From NCBI RefSeq assembly GCF_009765275.1, contig NZ_VOPH01000002.1, forward strand, positions 124,001 to 188,000: 64,000 nucleotides of DNA, in the 5' to 3' direction. Source of the stretch: Chachezhania sediminis (GTDB lineage Bacteria > Pseudomonadota > Alphaproteobacteria > Rhodobacterales > Rhodobacteraceae). Under the pieces are notes generated by a model, which worked only from the letters and a program-made list of their open reading frames with translations, was not told the origin of the DNA and made no database searches. Below, piece by piece: positions 8,496 through 17,534 of the stretch. Within the stretch, counting starts at the first letter, position 1. Each line of letters starts with the position of its first letter. The translations under genes and the position numbers were made by a program.

Positions 8496-10115
8496 TCACT
8501 CCGCCTGGATTGCCGCTTCGGAAATCGGATCGTCCGCGCGCCCGGCCCGGAGCCGTCGCGTGTGACGTTCCATCCAGGCCTCTGTTTCCTCGACATCCTG
8601 GTGCGGGCCCTTGCGGATGTATTTCACCATCAGTCCGATCTCGACGATGAAGAGGGCGGTGTAGAAGATGACAAAGCCCGCCAGCGTGATCAGCAGGTCC
8701 CAGACCCCAAGATGCGAGACCGACAGCGCCGTGGGCAGAACCCCGTCGACCGTCCAGGGCTGACGCCCGTATTCGGCGACAAGCCAGCCCATTTCAGCCG
8801 CAATCCACGGTGTCGGGATCGCCGCCACCGCGAAGTACAGCGACCAACGCGGGAACTGCATCCTGTAGAACGAGGCGCGGACGAAGAAGAAGATCATCAC
8901 TGCGATGAACATGAAGCCAAGACCGACCATGATCCGGAACGCCCAGAAGATCGGGAAGACGCCCGGCACGGTATCGGCCGCCGCCAGCGCGATCTGGTCG
9001 TCCGTCGCGGTCCGCGGATCGTCGACGTAAGGCAGCAGCAGGTAGGCATAGCCCAGGTCTTCCGAATACCGGTCGAAGGTGGCGCGCACATCGGCCGGCG
9101 TGTCGGCGCCCTGTTCGCGGATCGTCATCAGCGCATCATAGGCGATGGTGCCGGTCCGGATCTTCTGGTTCGCCTCTTCGACCAGCTGGTCGATGCCTTC
9201 GATCGGGCGGGTCAGCGACCGGGTGCCGATCAGGCCCATGACATAGGGGATCTCGACCGCGTAATGCGTTTCATGCGTTTCCTGGTCGGGAATGCCGAAC
9301 AGGGTGAAGGACGCGGGCGCCGGTTCGGTTTCCCACATCGCCTCGATCGCGGCCATCTTCATCTTCTGGTTCTGGCCGGCGTCATACCCGGATTCGTCCC
9401 CCAGAACGACGACCGACAGGGCCGAGGCCAGACCGAAGGCGGACGCCACCGCGATGGACCGCCGCGCCAGATCGGTATGCCGCCGCTGGATCAGGTACAG
9501 CGCCGAGACGCCCAGCACGAAGACGCTGGCCGTGACGTAACCGGCCGACACGGTGTGCACGAACTTGGCCTGCGCAACCGGGTTGAACAGCACCTCGTAG
9601 AACGAGGTCATCTCCATCCGCATGGTGTCGGGGTTGAACTTGGCCCCGACCGGGTTCTGCATCCAGCCATTGGCGATCAGGATCCAGAGCGCCGAGAAGT
9701 TCGACCCCAAGGCGACCAGCCAGGCCACGACCATGTGCTGGACCTTCGACAGCCGGTCCCAGCCGAAGAAGAACAGGCCCACGAAGGTCGCTTCCAGGAA
9801 GAAGGCCATCAGGCCCTCGATCGCCAGGGGCGCCCCGAAGATGTCGCCGACATAATGGCTGTAGTAGCTCCAGTTCATGCCGAACTGGAATTCCATTGTA
9901 ATGCCGGTGGCGACCCCAAGGACGAAGTTGATCCCGAAGAGCGTGCCCCAGAACTTGGTCATCTGGCGCCATATCGGACGGCCGGTCATGACATAGACCG
10001 TCTCCATCGTCGCCACGAGAACCGACAGACCGAGAGTCAGCGGAACGAACAGAAAGTGGTACATGGCTGTCATGGCAAATTGCAGCCGCGACAGCTCGAC
10101 AACGCCTATCTCCAT
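8496..10115 (-). CDS. cydA: cytochrome bd ubiquinol oxidase subunit I
   Basis: 539 residues from the ATG at 10115, preceded by AAAGGAG; extension to 10211 would add a non-conserved basic leader. The product begins MEIGVVELSRLQFAMTAMYH, with the haem-ligand His at residue 20. It carries the Q-loop quinol-binding segment and the GRQPW motif near the C-terminal third. The length and the large loop (about 240-390) match the long-Q-loop (CydA, E. coli-like) class rather than short-loop CioA. It binds haems b558, b595 and d. Transcription may start in the 138-base gap upstream or read through from cydDC. Confidence 0.95.
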   Translation of the reverse strand: MEIGVVELSRLQFAMTAMYHFLFVPLTLGLSVLVATMETVYVMTGRPIWRQMTKFWGTLFGINFVLGVATGITMEFQFGMNWSYYSHYVGDIFGAPLAIEGLMAFFLEATFVGLFFFGWDRLSKVQHMVVAWLVALGSNFSALWILIANGWMQNPVGAKFNPDTMRMEMTSFYEVLFNPVAQAKFVHTVSAGYVTASVFVLGVSALYLIQRRHTDLARRSIAVASAFGLASALSVVVLGDESGYDAGQNQKMKMAAIEAMWETEPAPASFTLFGIPDQETHETHYAVEIPYVMGLIGTRSLTRPIEGIDQLVEEANQKIRTGTIAYDALMTIREQGADTPADVRATFDRYSEDLGYAYLLLPYVDDPRTATDDQIALAAADTVPGVFPIFWAFRIMVGLGFMFIAVMIFFFVRASFYRMQFPRWSLYFAVAAIPTPWIAAEMGWLVAEYGRQPWTVDGVLPTALSVSHLGVWDLLITLAGFVIFYTALFIVEIGLMVKYIRKGPHQDVEETEAWMERHTRRLRAGRADDPISEAAIQAE

Positions 10116-10253
10116 CGGAGGGCTCCTTTGTCTGCGGACATGCCAGGCCCCTCGGGTCCCGGTCACGAGCAATATATTCCGATTCCTAGATGCTTGTCCG
10201 CTGTGGATCAACCTACGGTATCGGGACGCCGGGTTTCGGCTGGTGCAACCCTC
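10116..10253 (-). promoter_or_regulatory. cydC-cydA intergenic region, possible internal promoter
   Basis: 138 bases separate cydC from cydA, much more than elsewhere in the cluster. The AT-rich patch around 10170-10185 and a TTGATC on the minus strand near 10210 could be part of a promoter or an Fnr-like half site, but no full TTGAT-N4-ATCAA site is present. Suggestive only. Confidence 0.25.
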
Positions 10254-11909
10254 TCAGAGCGGAGCGGTCACGGCGACACGGCGAACTGACGCAAGCACCT
10301 CGATTTCCTTGTGTGCGGCGATCACGATTGCGGCATCGGGCAGCGAGGTGCGCATTCCCGACAGCACCGCGGCGGCGGTTGGCGCGTCCAGGCCCTCGGT
10401 CGGTTCGTCCAGAAGCAGGATTTTCGGCTTCCGCAGAATCGCCCGGGCCAGCGCCAGGCGACGGCCTTCGCCGCCCGAAAGGCCGGCACCGCGAAAGCCC
10501 AGTTGCGCCTGCAGCCCGCCCTTTTCAGCGATCACCTTGTCCAGCGCGACGGCCTTCAGGGCCTTCAGCAGGGCTTCGTCGTTCGCCTGCGGATCGGCCA
10601 GCCGCAGGTTTTCCGCAATCGTACCGCCGATCAGCGCGTGGCGCTGCGGGACAAGGGCGATGGCCTGCTGCCGGGCTTCTGCCGGCAGGTCTGCCAATAC
10701 CGTACCGCCGAAGGCGATGCTGCCGCCCGAAGGCGACAGCGCCCCGGCGATCATCAGAAGGACCGTGCTCTTGCCGCTGCCGCTGGGGCCGGTCAGGGCG
10801 ACGGTTTCCCCGGCGGCGACGTGCAGCGACACCGGCGCGCAGAGGTCACGGGCGGCGGTGCCCCGACGAATGCGCAGTTGATCGACCGTCAGCGGCAGCA
10901 TGTCGGGCAGCGGTGCGCCGGTCGGCACCGGCAGCGGATCCGGCGCAATGTCGGGCGCCACGCGGCGGGCCGCCTGCAGAACGCGGCCCATCTCGGCCAG
11001 GGCGCGGGCGACGGGAGCCATGGCTTCGGCCAGGGCAAGGGCCACGAAGACGCCGATGGCGGCCTGCGCGGCCGTGATCTCTCCGGTCTGGGCAGACTGG
11101 ATGCCAAGGCCCAGCGCGGCGGCTACGGCCACGGCGCCGATCAGATCCAGGACAAGGCCCGCGCCGGTTTCGATCCGGGACAGGCGACGGCGGGCGGACA
11201 GGTGCCAGGCGGCGGCGCGGGCGGCGCTGTCGCGTGCGTCGGCCAGGCGGCCATAGACGATCAGGTCCTCGCGCATGGCGATCAGGTCGACCAGCCGGCT
11301 CCGCAGCGCCTGAACCCCGGCCTCGGCCCGACGCGACGGCGCCTGCGCCCGACGCTGGCCCCACAGGAACAGCGCCGTCGGGCAGATCAGGCAAAGCCCG
11401 CAGACCACCAGCGCCGTCGCCGGGGTGACCAGGAACCACAGGGCCACGCCCGCGCCCAGAATCGCGGCGCTGCCGGCCAGCGCGGGCAGGACCAGCCGCA
11501 GCGCCACGCTGTCCAGCGTGTCGATATCCGCCGTCAGCCGGTTCAGTGCGGCACTGGCCCGAAGGCGTTCCAGCGACCGGAAAGGTTTCTGCAGGGTCGC
11601 GACCAGCAGCCGGACCCGCAGCCGCGCCAGCGCGCGCAGGGTCGCGTCATGAGTGGCAAGCCGTTCGCCATAGCGCGCGGCAGTCCGGCCCAGCGCCAGC
11701 ATCCGCACCATGGCCGAAGGGCGGAAGATGTCGAAGACCTGCCCTGCCCCGGCCAGCCCGGCAACGGCCGCAGCCGTGATGAACCAGCCGGAAACGCCCA
11801 GCAGCGCGGCGCCGGCCGCCAGCACCAGCACCGACAGCAGCAAGCCGCGCAGGAACACGCGCCGTTCCTCTCGCCACAGGGTCAGGACGATCCGGACCAG
11901 CGCCTTCAT
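10254..11909 (-). CDS. cydC: thiol reductant ABC exporter, CydC subunit
   Basis: 551 residues. An N-terminal six-helix transmembrane domain (about 1-310) is followed by an ABC ATPase with Walker A GPSGSGKST (about residue 371), signature LSGGEGRRLALARAI and Walker B ILLLDEPTEGLD. CydDC exports glutathione and cysteine to the periplasm and is needed to assemble cytochrome bd. The ATG overlaps the cydD stop by four bases (ATGA). cydA follows, so assembly factor and oxidase genes are co-directional. Confidence 0.92.
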   Translation of the reverse strand: MKALVRIVLTLWREERRVFLRGLLLSVLVLAAGAALLGVSGWFITAAAVAGLAGAGQVFDIFRPSAMVRMLALGRTAARYGERLATHDATLRALARLRVRLLVATLQKPFRSLERLRASAALNRLTADIDTLDSVALRLVLPALAGSAAILGAGVALWFLVTPATALVVCGLCLICPTALFLWGQRRAQAPSRRAEAGVQALRSRLVDLIAMREDLIVYGRLADARDSAARAAAWHLSARRRLSRIETGAGLVLDLIGAVAVAAALGLGIQSAQTGEITAAQAAIGVFVALALAEAMAPVARALAEMGRVLQAARRVAPDIAPDPLPVPTGAPLPDMLPLTVDQLRIRRGTAARDLCAPVSLHVAAGETVALTGPSGSGKSTVLLMIAGALSPSGGSIAFGGTVLADLPAEARQQAIALVPQRHALIGGTIAENLRLADPQANDEALLKALKAVALDKVIAEKGGLQAQLGFRGAGLSGGEGRRLALARAILRKPKILLLDEPTEGLDAPTAAAVLSGMRTSLPDAAIVIAAHKEIEVLASVRRVAVTAPL

Positions 11910-13543
11910 GCGGCACCCCCGATCCGGATCTCGCGGTCCATGCAGGCGATCAGGCGCGGGTCATGGGTGGCCACGACCAGCGTGCCGCCGGCGTCGGCAA
12001 AGCGCAAAAGGCCCTGGATCACCTGCGCGGCCGTGGCATCGTCGAGGTCGGCGGTGGGTTCGTCTGCCAGCAGCAGATCCGGGCCGGCCTGAAGCGCACG
12101 GGCCAGGGTGACGCGACGCGCCTCGCCGCCCGAAAGGCCGGCACCGCGTTCGCCCAGGGTGGTCCGAAGCCCCCGGGGCAGCGCGGCCAGCACCGGCTCC
12201 AGCTGCGCATCGCGCAGCGTTTCCGGGCGGACGGGCGCACCGAAACCGATGTTGTAGCCCAGCGAGCGATTCACGAAATGCGGCGCCTGCGGCATCCAGC
12301 CCAGCCGCGCCCGCCAGGCATCGGCCGTGTCGCTGTCCAGCGGGTGTCCGTCGATCAGGACGTCGCCGTGCGCCGCGGGTTCCAGCCCCGCCAGCGCACG
12401 CAACAGGGACGTCTTGCCCGACCCGCTGGGCCCGGTCAGTGCAATGCGGTCGCCGGCAGTGATATCGATGTCGGGATAAACGATCTGTCCGGCGCCCCGA
12501 TCCAGCGCCAGTCCATGGATCGACAGGGTCAACGGTGTGGTCGCCCTTGTCGCGGCCATGCCGCTGCCGGTCAGTGCGGGACGTTCCTGTTCGCGCCAGG
12601 TGCGAACCTCGTCCAGCACGGCCTCGCCCGCGGCGCGGTCATGCCAGGCGGCAGAAAGATCGCGGAGCGGCTGGAAGAATTCCGGCGCCAGCAACAGCAG
12701 GTAGATCCCGGCAAAAGGCGACAGTTCCGCACCCCATGTGCCCCAGCCCACCAGGTCCAGAAGCGAAAAGCCGACCCAGACCGCGATCATCGCCACACCA
12801 AGCGCGGCGAACAGTTCCAGCACGGTTGAAGACAGGAAGGCGATACGCAAAACGGCCATCGTACGGGCGCGCAGGGATTCCGACGCTTGCGCGAAATCCG
12901 CCACCACCGGCCCGGCGGCCCCGATCAGGCGCAGGTCGGACAGGGCCGCCAGCCGGTCGGCCAACAGGTCGTTCAGCGCGCCGACCTCGACCATCTGGCG
13001 GTCGCTGGCATCCTTCGCGGCCCAGCCGACCAGCGCCATGAAGACCGGAATCAGCGGTCCCGCCACCAGCAGCACCGCCGCCACCGCCCATCCGTGCCAG
13101 AGTGCTATGGCCAGGATCACCAGTGGCAGGACCATGGTCCGCATCTGCGCAGGGCGATAGCGCAGAAGGTAGGGCCGCAGCGCCTCCAGCTTGCTGCCGG
13201 CCAGCGCGGCGACGGCGCCCGGCCCGCCCAGGGCAGAGGGGGCGGTGGTGGCGGCCTCTCCGGCCACGATGTCACACCGGATCCGGTCGATGACCTTCTC
13301 GGCCGCGCGGTCCAGGACGGCATCGGACAGGGCCCGCAGCGCGGCCTTCAGGACAGCCAGAAGAAGAAAACCGCCCACGGCCCACAGGACGGGAACGGTG
13401 CCACCCGCGACAAGGGCCGACAACGCCCAGGCGATGATCGCCGCCTGTCCCAGCCAGACAAGGCTGGCCGCCAGCGACAGCACGGCCCCGGCCTTCAGGC
13501 CGGGGGTCGCGGCAAGGGCAGGATCGGCAGGGCGGCGTGGCAT
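11906..13543 (-). CDS. cydD: thiol reductant ABC exporter, CydD subunit
   Basis: 545 residues, ATG start without a strong ribosome-binding site. Transmembrane exporter domain (about 20-310) plus ATPase domain with GPSGSGKTSLLRALAG (about residue 369), LSGGEARRVTLARAL and LLLADEPTADLD. Partner of CydC in the heterodimeric exporter. The order cydD-cydC-cydA-cydB-cydX matches the usual arrangement. It starts 90 bases after the stop of a MarR-family gene read in the same direction, so that regulator may be co-transcribed with it. Confidence 0.92.
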   Translation of the reverse strand: MPRRPADPALAATPGLKAGAVLSLAASLVWLGQAAIIAWALSALVAGGTVPVLWAVGGFLLLAVLKAALRALSDAVLDRAAEKVIDRIRCDIVAGEAATTAPSALGGPGAVAALAGSKLEALRPYLLRYRPAQMRTMVLPLVILAIALWHGWAVAAVLLVAGPLIPVFMALVGWAAKDASDRQMVEVGALNDLLADRLAALSDLRLIGAAGPVVADFAQASESLRARTMAVLRIAFLSSTVLELFAALGVAMIAVWVGFSLLDLVGWGTWGAELSPFAGIYLLLLAPEFFQPLRDLSAAWHDRAAGEAVLDEVRTWREQERPALTGSGMAATRATTPLTLSIHGLALDRGAGQIVYPDIDITAGDRIALTGPSGSGKTSLLRALAGLEPAAHGDVLIDGHPLDSDTADAWRARLGWMPQAPHFVNRSLGYNIGFGAPVRPETLRDAQLEPVLAALPRGLRTTLGERGAGLSGGEARRVTLARALQAGPDLLLADEPTADLDDATAAQVIQGLLRFADAGGTLVVATHDPRLIACMDREIRIGGAA

Positions 13544-13632
13544 CGCGTCTTGTTCCGGAAGAAGTCGTTGCCGTTCAGGTAAAGGTTCTGGCCCGATTTG
13601 CGATGAGACATGGCGTTACACCGCACCCGGGT

Positions 13633-14094
13633 TCAGTCCGTTTCCGCCGCGGGCCCCGCGATCAGACGCCGCAGCAGGTGGATGAACTGGGCCTGCTCCT
13701 CCTCTGTCAGGGGGGCCAGGCGCTCGGCATTTTCGGCGATGGCCTGGGCCACGGCGGCGTCTTGCAGGGCGCGCGCTTTCTCGGTCAGGCGGACGCGCTG
13801 GACGCGGCGGTCCTTGGCATCCTTCTCGCGCCGGACCAGCCCGTCGCGTTCCATCCTGTTCAGGGTGTTGGCCATGGTCGCCTGTTCGATATCCAGCCGG
13901 TCGACCAGCTGCTTCTGGGTCAGCCCGTCCTCGGCCCAGAGCTCCAGCAGCGCGGGGAAGGCCCCTGTGGTCAGCCCAAGCGGTCGGATCCGGCCCGACA
14001 GCCCGCGTTCGAATATGCGCGCCAACTGGTTCACCAGATAGCCCGCCGATATATCCTTTGAAAAATCCAAGCTGCCCCCATTCGTTACTTGCAT
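13633..14094 (-). CDS. MarR family transcriptional regulator
   Basis: 153 residues with the MarR winged helix: GLTQKQLVDRLDIEQATMANTLNRMERDGLVRREKDAKDRR (the recognition helix and wing, about 62-102). The ATG at 14094 has no clear ribosome-binding site. An in-frame TTG at 14070 follows a GGGGG stretch and would start the protein at LDFSKD, closer to typical MarR N-termini; the true start is therefore uncertain. One of two palindromes in the divergent spacer overlaps the ATG, which suggests autorepression. It reads towards cydDC and is divergent from a small membrane protein gene, its most likely target. Confidence 0.85.
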   Translation of the reverse strand: MQVTNGGSLDFSKDISAGYLVNQLARIFERGLSGRIRPLGLTTGAFPALLELWAEDGLTQKQLVDRLDIEQATMANTLNRMERDGLVRREKDAKDRRVQRVRLTEKARALQDAAVAQAIAENAERLAPLTEEEQAQFIHLLRRLIAGPAAETD

Positions 14095-14126
14095 AGCAAG
14101 CTATTTATTATTACATAGCATGCTAT
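14093..14126. promoter_or_regulatory. paired palindromic operators between marR-type gene and membrane protein gene
   Basis: ATAGCAAGCTAT (14093-14104, arms ATAGC/GCTAT) and the perfect palindrome ATAGCATGCTAT (14115-14126) share the same arms. Their centres are 22 bases apart, about two helical turns, with an AT-rich TTATTATTAC spacer. Paired sites of this size are what a MarR dimer pair would bind; the assignment to this regulator is inference. Confidence 0.65.
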
Positions 14127-14154
14127 ACCTTTCATCCCTTCGCGGAGAATTGCA

Positions 14155-14580
14155 ATGGCGAAAGCTGTCCACCCCGTTGCCGGCGCCATCGCGCTGGCAC
14201 TGATATCGACATTCTGGCTGTCCACCCTTCTGTCGGAACTGCTGGCCGGTCCGGCAGTGGTGACCCTTGTGAAGACCACGATCCCATGGGGGTTCCTGAT
14301 CCTGATCCCGGCCATGGCCGCCGTGGGCCTGTCCGGCCGGCAACTGGCGCGGAACTTCAGGGGTCCGGTCGTCGCCGCGAAACAGAAGCGCATGGCGGTG
14401 ATCGCGGGGAACGGGGTGCTGGTCCTTGTCCCGTCGGCCCTGTTCCTGGCGGCAAGCGCCCGGGCCGGGGAGTTCGGCACCGCCTTCGTGGTCGTGCAGG
14501 TGCTGGAACTGGCGGCCGGCGCCACGAATATCGTGCTGATGGTGCTGAACATGCGCGACGGGCTCCGGTTCCGGCGCTGA
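14155..14580 (+). CDS. small multi-pass membrane protein of unknown function
   Basis: 141 residues, ATG preceded by GGAG. Four hydrophobic segments are visible (about 8-30, 40-60, 80-100, 107-130), with short basic loops such as RQLARNF and AAKQKRM on the presumed cytosolic side. I do not recognise a family-defining motif. It is divergent from the MarR gene with twin operators between them, so it is probably repressed by MarR; small membrane proteins in such pairs often relate to stress or efflux, but nothing in the sequence shows a substrate. A hairpin follows the stop. Confidence 0.7.
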   Translation: MAKAVHPVAGAIALALISTFWLSTLLSELLAGPAVVTLVKTTIPWGFLILIPAMAAVGLSGRQLARNFRGPVVAAKQKRMAVIAGNGVLVLVPSALFLAASARAGEFGTAFVVVQVLELAAGATNIVLMVLNMRDGLRFRR

Positions 14581-14591
14581 ACACGCGAAGA

Positions 14592-14617
14592 GACCGGGGC
14601 ACTGCGGCGTCCCGGTC
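14592..14617 (+). terminator. hairpin after the small membrane protein gene
   Basis: GACCGGG (14592-14598) pairs with CCCGGTC (14611-14617), followed by CCTTT. A plausible weak intrinsic terminator 11 bases after the stop. Confidence 0.5.
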
Positions 14618-14638
14618 CCTTTGCATTCCTCCGAAGGA

Positions 14639-14872
14639 TCAGGCGCCGGGCGTCGGGTTCTGGCAGATATCCCGCCCGGCCGGCAGCACGGCGAAGGTGG
14701 TCCCTGCCCGGTCGTCGCCCCCCGGCACCGATCCCTCGGACTGAAAGAGTGGCCAGTTGTGCGGAAGGCAGGCGATACAGCCGTCATGCACGATCCCCTG
14801 GCGCCGCAGACCGTGCTTGCAGCGGCAAAGGCAGACACGCAGGGCATGTCCGGTGCCGCTCGGCCAGTGCAC
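14639..14872 (-). CDS. small Cys-rich protein downstream of cysG (hypothetical)
   Basis: A 77-codon frame from GTG at 14872, with GGAAGA 7 bases before it, ending TGA at 14641-14639. It begins 26 bases after the cysG stop on the same strand. The product has CLCRC (14-18), CIAC (32-35) and a last Cys near residue 70, a spacing suited to binding a metal or an Fe-S cluster, and the codons follow the GC-rich usage of neighbours. I do not recognise the family. The frame continues open upstream through cysG in an unused reading frame, so the start rests on the ribosome-binding site alone. Moderately likely to be real. Confidence 0.45.
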   Translation of the reverse strand: MHWPSGTGHALRVCLCRCKHGLRRQGIVHDGCIACLPHNWPLFQSEGSVPGGDDRAGTTFAVLPAGRDICQNPTPGA

Positions 14873-14898
14873 CGGGTCTTCCGTGCCGCGGTGCGCGA

Positions 14899-16281
14899 TC
14901 AGGCAGCGCGGGTTCCCGCGCCCGCCTGCCCGGCCGCCAGCGACTTGGGATAGCGCACCATCAGGATCGCCGGGCTGACGATGCCGTGGTCGCGGACCGC
15001 CTGCGCCAGCCGGTCCAGCGTGGTCGCGACATGGGCCTGCCGCCCGGTCGAGACGGCGGCCACGATATCCACCGGGCATTTCCCCGGCGCGCCGGCCGCG
15101 ATCAGGTCGCCTTCGACCTGCGCCGCCTTTTCCACCGCCATGTAGAAAGCGACAGACGTGCCGGGCCGCGCCAAGAGCGACCGGTCGGGACCTGCGTCCC
15201 CGGGGCGGCAGGTGCCGGTGGTGATGACGAAAGTATCCGTCTCGCCCCGTTCGGTCAGCGGACGGCCGATGGCGGCAGCGGCAGCGGAGGCAGCGGTGAT
15301 GCCCGGAACGATCTCGACCTCGATGCCCGCGGCGGCAGCGGCGTCCAGTTCCTCGCAGGCGCGGCCAAAGACCGACGGATCGCCGGATTTCAGGCGCACG
15401 ACGCGCCGGCCCCTGGACGCTTCGGCCACGATCAGCCGGTCGATCCTGTCCTGCGGCCATGCATGGGCGCCGACCTCCTTGCCCACGTAGACGCGGTCGG
15501 CATCGCGGCGGGCCAGCTCCAGCACCTCCGGGTCGACCAGACGGTCATAGAAGATGACATCGGCCTGCTGCAGGCGCCGGACCGCCCGCATCGTCAGCAG
15601 GTCGCGGGCGCCGGGCCCGGCACCGACCAGCGCGATATGGCCCTTGTTCCCGGGCGTTTGCCCTGCGGCGATGGCATCCTTCAGCAGGCCGGCCGCCAGA
15701 CGTTCGCGTCCGTCCAGATGGGCGCGGAAGGCTTCGCCGCTGAACGCCCATTCCCAGAAGGACCGCCGGTCCCGAGGCGCAAAGGCCTGAGCCACCGCAC
15801 CGCGCAGATGCCCCGCCAGTGCCACGAACGATCCCAGACGCGGGGCCAGCATCGTCTCGATCTCGGTCTTGATGGCACGGCCGAGGACGGGTGCCGCCCC
15901 TTCCGTACCGATGGCCACGACCACCGGGTCGCGGTCGACGATCGACGGCGTGAAGGCATCGCACAGGTCGGGCCGATCGATCACGTTGACCACGGCGCCG
16001 GCGCCACGGGCCTCTGCGGCCAGCGCCGCGTCCCGGGCCGCGTCCCCGGTGTGGATGAAGACCAGCACGGCGCCGGCAAAGGTTGCGGCATCTTCGGCAC
16101 AGCGGGTCGCCCGTCCCGAGGCGACAAGCCCCGCAAGCTCGGCATCCAGCGTATCGGCCAGGATCGCGATGCGGGCCTCGGTCTTCAACATCAGGCGGGC
16201 CTTGCGGGCGATCTCCTCGCCGCCGCCGCACAACACGACACGGCGTCCGTCCATCCGCAGGAACATCGGAAAGTTCTTCAT
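14899..16281 (-). CDS. cysG: siroheme synthase CysG
   Basis: 460 residues from the ATG at 16281 (GAGGA 6 bases upstream); the frame runs on to 16494 but the extra part is not conserved. Residues 1-150 form the NAD-binding precorrin-2 dehydrogenase/ferrochelatase half (RRVVLCGGGEEIARKA at 13-28). From about 214 comes the uroporphyrinogen-III C-methyltransferase half: HIALVGAGPGARDLLTMRA, VIFYDRLV, VVRLKSGDPSVFGR and VEIVPGITAASAAAA. The fused enzyme makes siroheme, cofactor of sulfite and nitrite reductases, from uroporphyrinogen III. Neither reductase is in the window. Confidence 0.92.
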   Translation of the reverse strand: MKNFPMFLRMDGRRVVLCGGGEEIARKARLMLKTEARIAILADTLDAELAGLVASGRATRCAEDAATFAGAVLVFIHTGDAARDAALAAEARGAGAVVNVIDRPDLCDAFTPSIVDRDPVVVAIGTEGAAPVLGRAIKTEIETMLAPRLGSFVALAGHLRGAVAQAFAPRDRRSFWEWAFSGEAFRAHLDGRERLAAGLLKDAIAAGQTPGNKGHIALVGAGPGARDLLTMRAVRRLQQADVIFYDRLVDPEVLELARRDADRVYVGKEVGAHAWPQDRIDRLIVAEASRGRRVVRLKSGDPSVFGRACEELDAAAAAGIEVEIVPGITAASAAAAAIGRPLTERGETDTFVITTGTCRPGDAGPDRSLLARPGTSVAFYMAVEKAAQVEGDLIAAGAPGKCPVDIVAAVSTGRQAHVATTLDRLAQAVRDHGIVSPAILMVRYPKSLAAGQAGAGTRAA

Positions 16282-16493
16282 GCTTGGTCCTCGCAACGAA
16301 AAAAAGCCGCCGACGGTCACGTGACGCATGTCACGTTCGGTCGAGCAGCCTTGCCCATGGTTCCGAAAATCAGGAATCGGCGACGCCGTTGTCGCTTGTC
16401 TTTCAATACTACAGCGGCCCGCCACCGGGCAAGCAAGCATTCCGGTCCAGCGAATGTATACTGCCGACCGCAGCGCAGTCGGCCCCGCGCCCA

Positions 16494-17363
16494 TCAGCCC
16501 GGGACGGTCACCGAATAGCCGAAGCTGGCGCTTTCGCCCGGCTTCAGAACCGTGCTGTTCGGCCGGTCGGCGATCTGCGGCCCGTCACCCACGTAAGATG
16601 CCGTGCCGTGCCAGGGTTCGATGCATACGAAAGGTGCGCCCGGCGGCTGCCACAGCGCCAGATCCGGCAGATTGCGAAAGGTGAAGGCCAGGCCCGGACC
16701 CTCCTCGGGGCCATAGCGCAGCCCGGCGCTTCCATTCGGAAAGACCAGTGCGCCATCTTCGAAGAGCGCGTGGTCCAGCAGCAGCCGGCCGTCCCTGAAG
16801 GGCCCGGGGATCGGCGCGGATTCGAGCAGGCCGTCGTTCAGGCGGCGCCTGTCGGGCAATCCGGCACCGTCCAGCACCACCGCGTGCGGGGCGTCGCCGG
16901 CGCCGGGAACGGGCCACAGGAAGGCAGGGTGGAAGCCCAGCCCGAAGGGCATCGGCGCATCGCCCAGATTTTCGACCGTCGCGTCGCAATGAACGGTGCG
17001 GCCATCCAGCCGGTAGGTCAGGTGCAGCGCGAATTCTGCCGGATAGACGGCCCGCGTCGCGTCCGAGGCGCGCAGGACATGGTGGCACGTCGTGTCAGTC
17101 TGGTCGACCAACTCGAACGTGCTGCGCCGGGCAAAGCCGTGCTGGGGCATGGTCGCCTCGTGATCGCGCACCGCCACCCTGTCGTCCGCCGCGCGACCGA
17201 CGATGGGAAACAGCACCGGCGCCCGCCCGGTCCAGAAGGCGGCATCCCCGTGCCAAAGGTAATCGGCCCCGGCGCTGTCCCGAAGGTACTGCATCTCGGC
17301 CCCCAGCGGAGCGACGGAGAGGGCAAGGTCGTCGTTGAACAACACGCTGTCTGCGGCGGGCAT
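16494..17363 (-). CDS. aldose 1-epimerase (mutarotase-like) family protein
   Basis: 289 residues, ATG start with GGAAGG upstream. LGAEMQYLRD and YLWHGDAAFWTGRAPVLFPIVGR near the N-terminus, HGFAR (about 74-78), LGFHPAFLWP and CIEPWHGTAS match the LacX/galactose-mutarotase-like group that interconverts anomers of free or phosphorylated sugars. Predicted cytosolic. It stands between cysG and a divergent permease gene without an obvious sugar operon nearby, so the substrate cannot be stated. Confidence 0.82.
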   Translation of the reverse strand: MPAADSVLFNDDLALSVAPLGAEMQYLRDSAGADYLWHGDAAFWTGRAPVLFPIVGRAADDRVAVRDHEATMPQHGFARRSTFELVDQTDTTCHHVLRASDATRAVYPAEFALHLTYRLDGRTVHCDATVENLGDAPMPFGLGFHPAFLWPVPGAGDAPHAVVLDGAGLPDRRRLNDGLLESAPIPGPFRDGRLLLDHALFEDGALVFPNGSAGLRYGPEEGPGLAFTFRNLPDLALWQPPGAPFVCIEPWHGTASYVGDGPQIADRPNSTVLKPGESASFGYSVTVPG

Positions 17364-17534
17364 GGGTGGTCCTTCCTCTGGATCTCGGGCCGGATGCCCG
17401 CAGTCTAGCCGCGCCGGGCCGTCGCCGCGTATCGCATTTCACGGCAACGCGCGCATCGGCCGCAAGCCGCCCTTTCCGGCCCCCGAAGGGGCAGTGACGC
17501 GATAGGAATGCCACATTCCGGAGGAATTGGGCCT

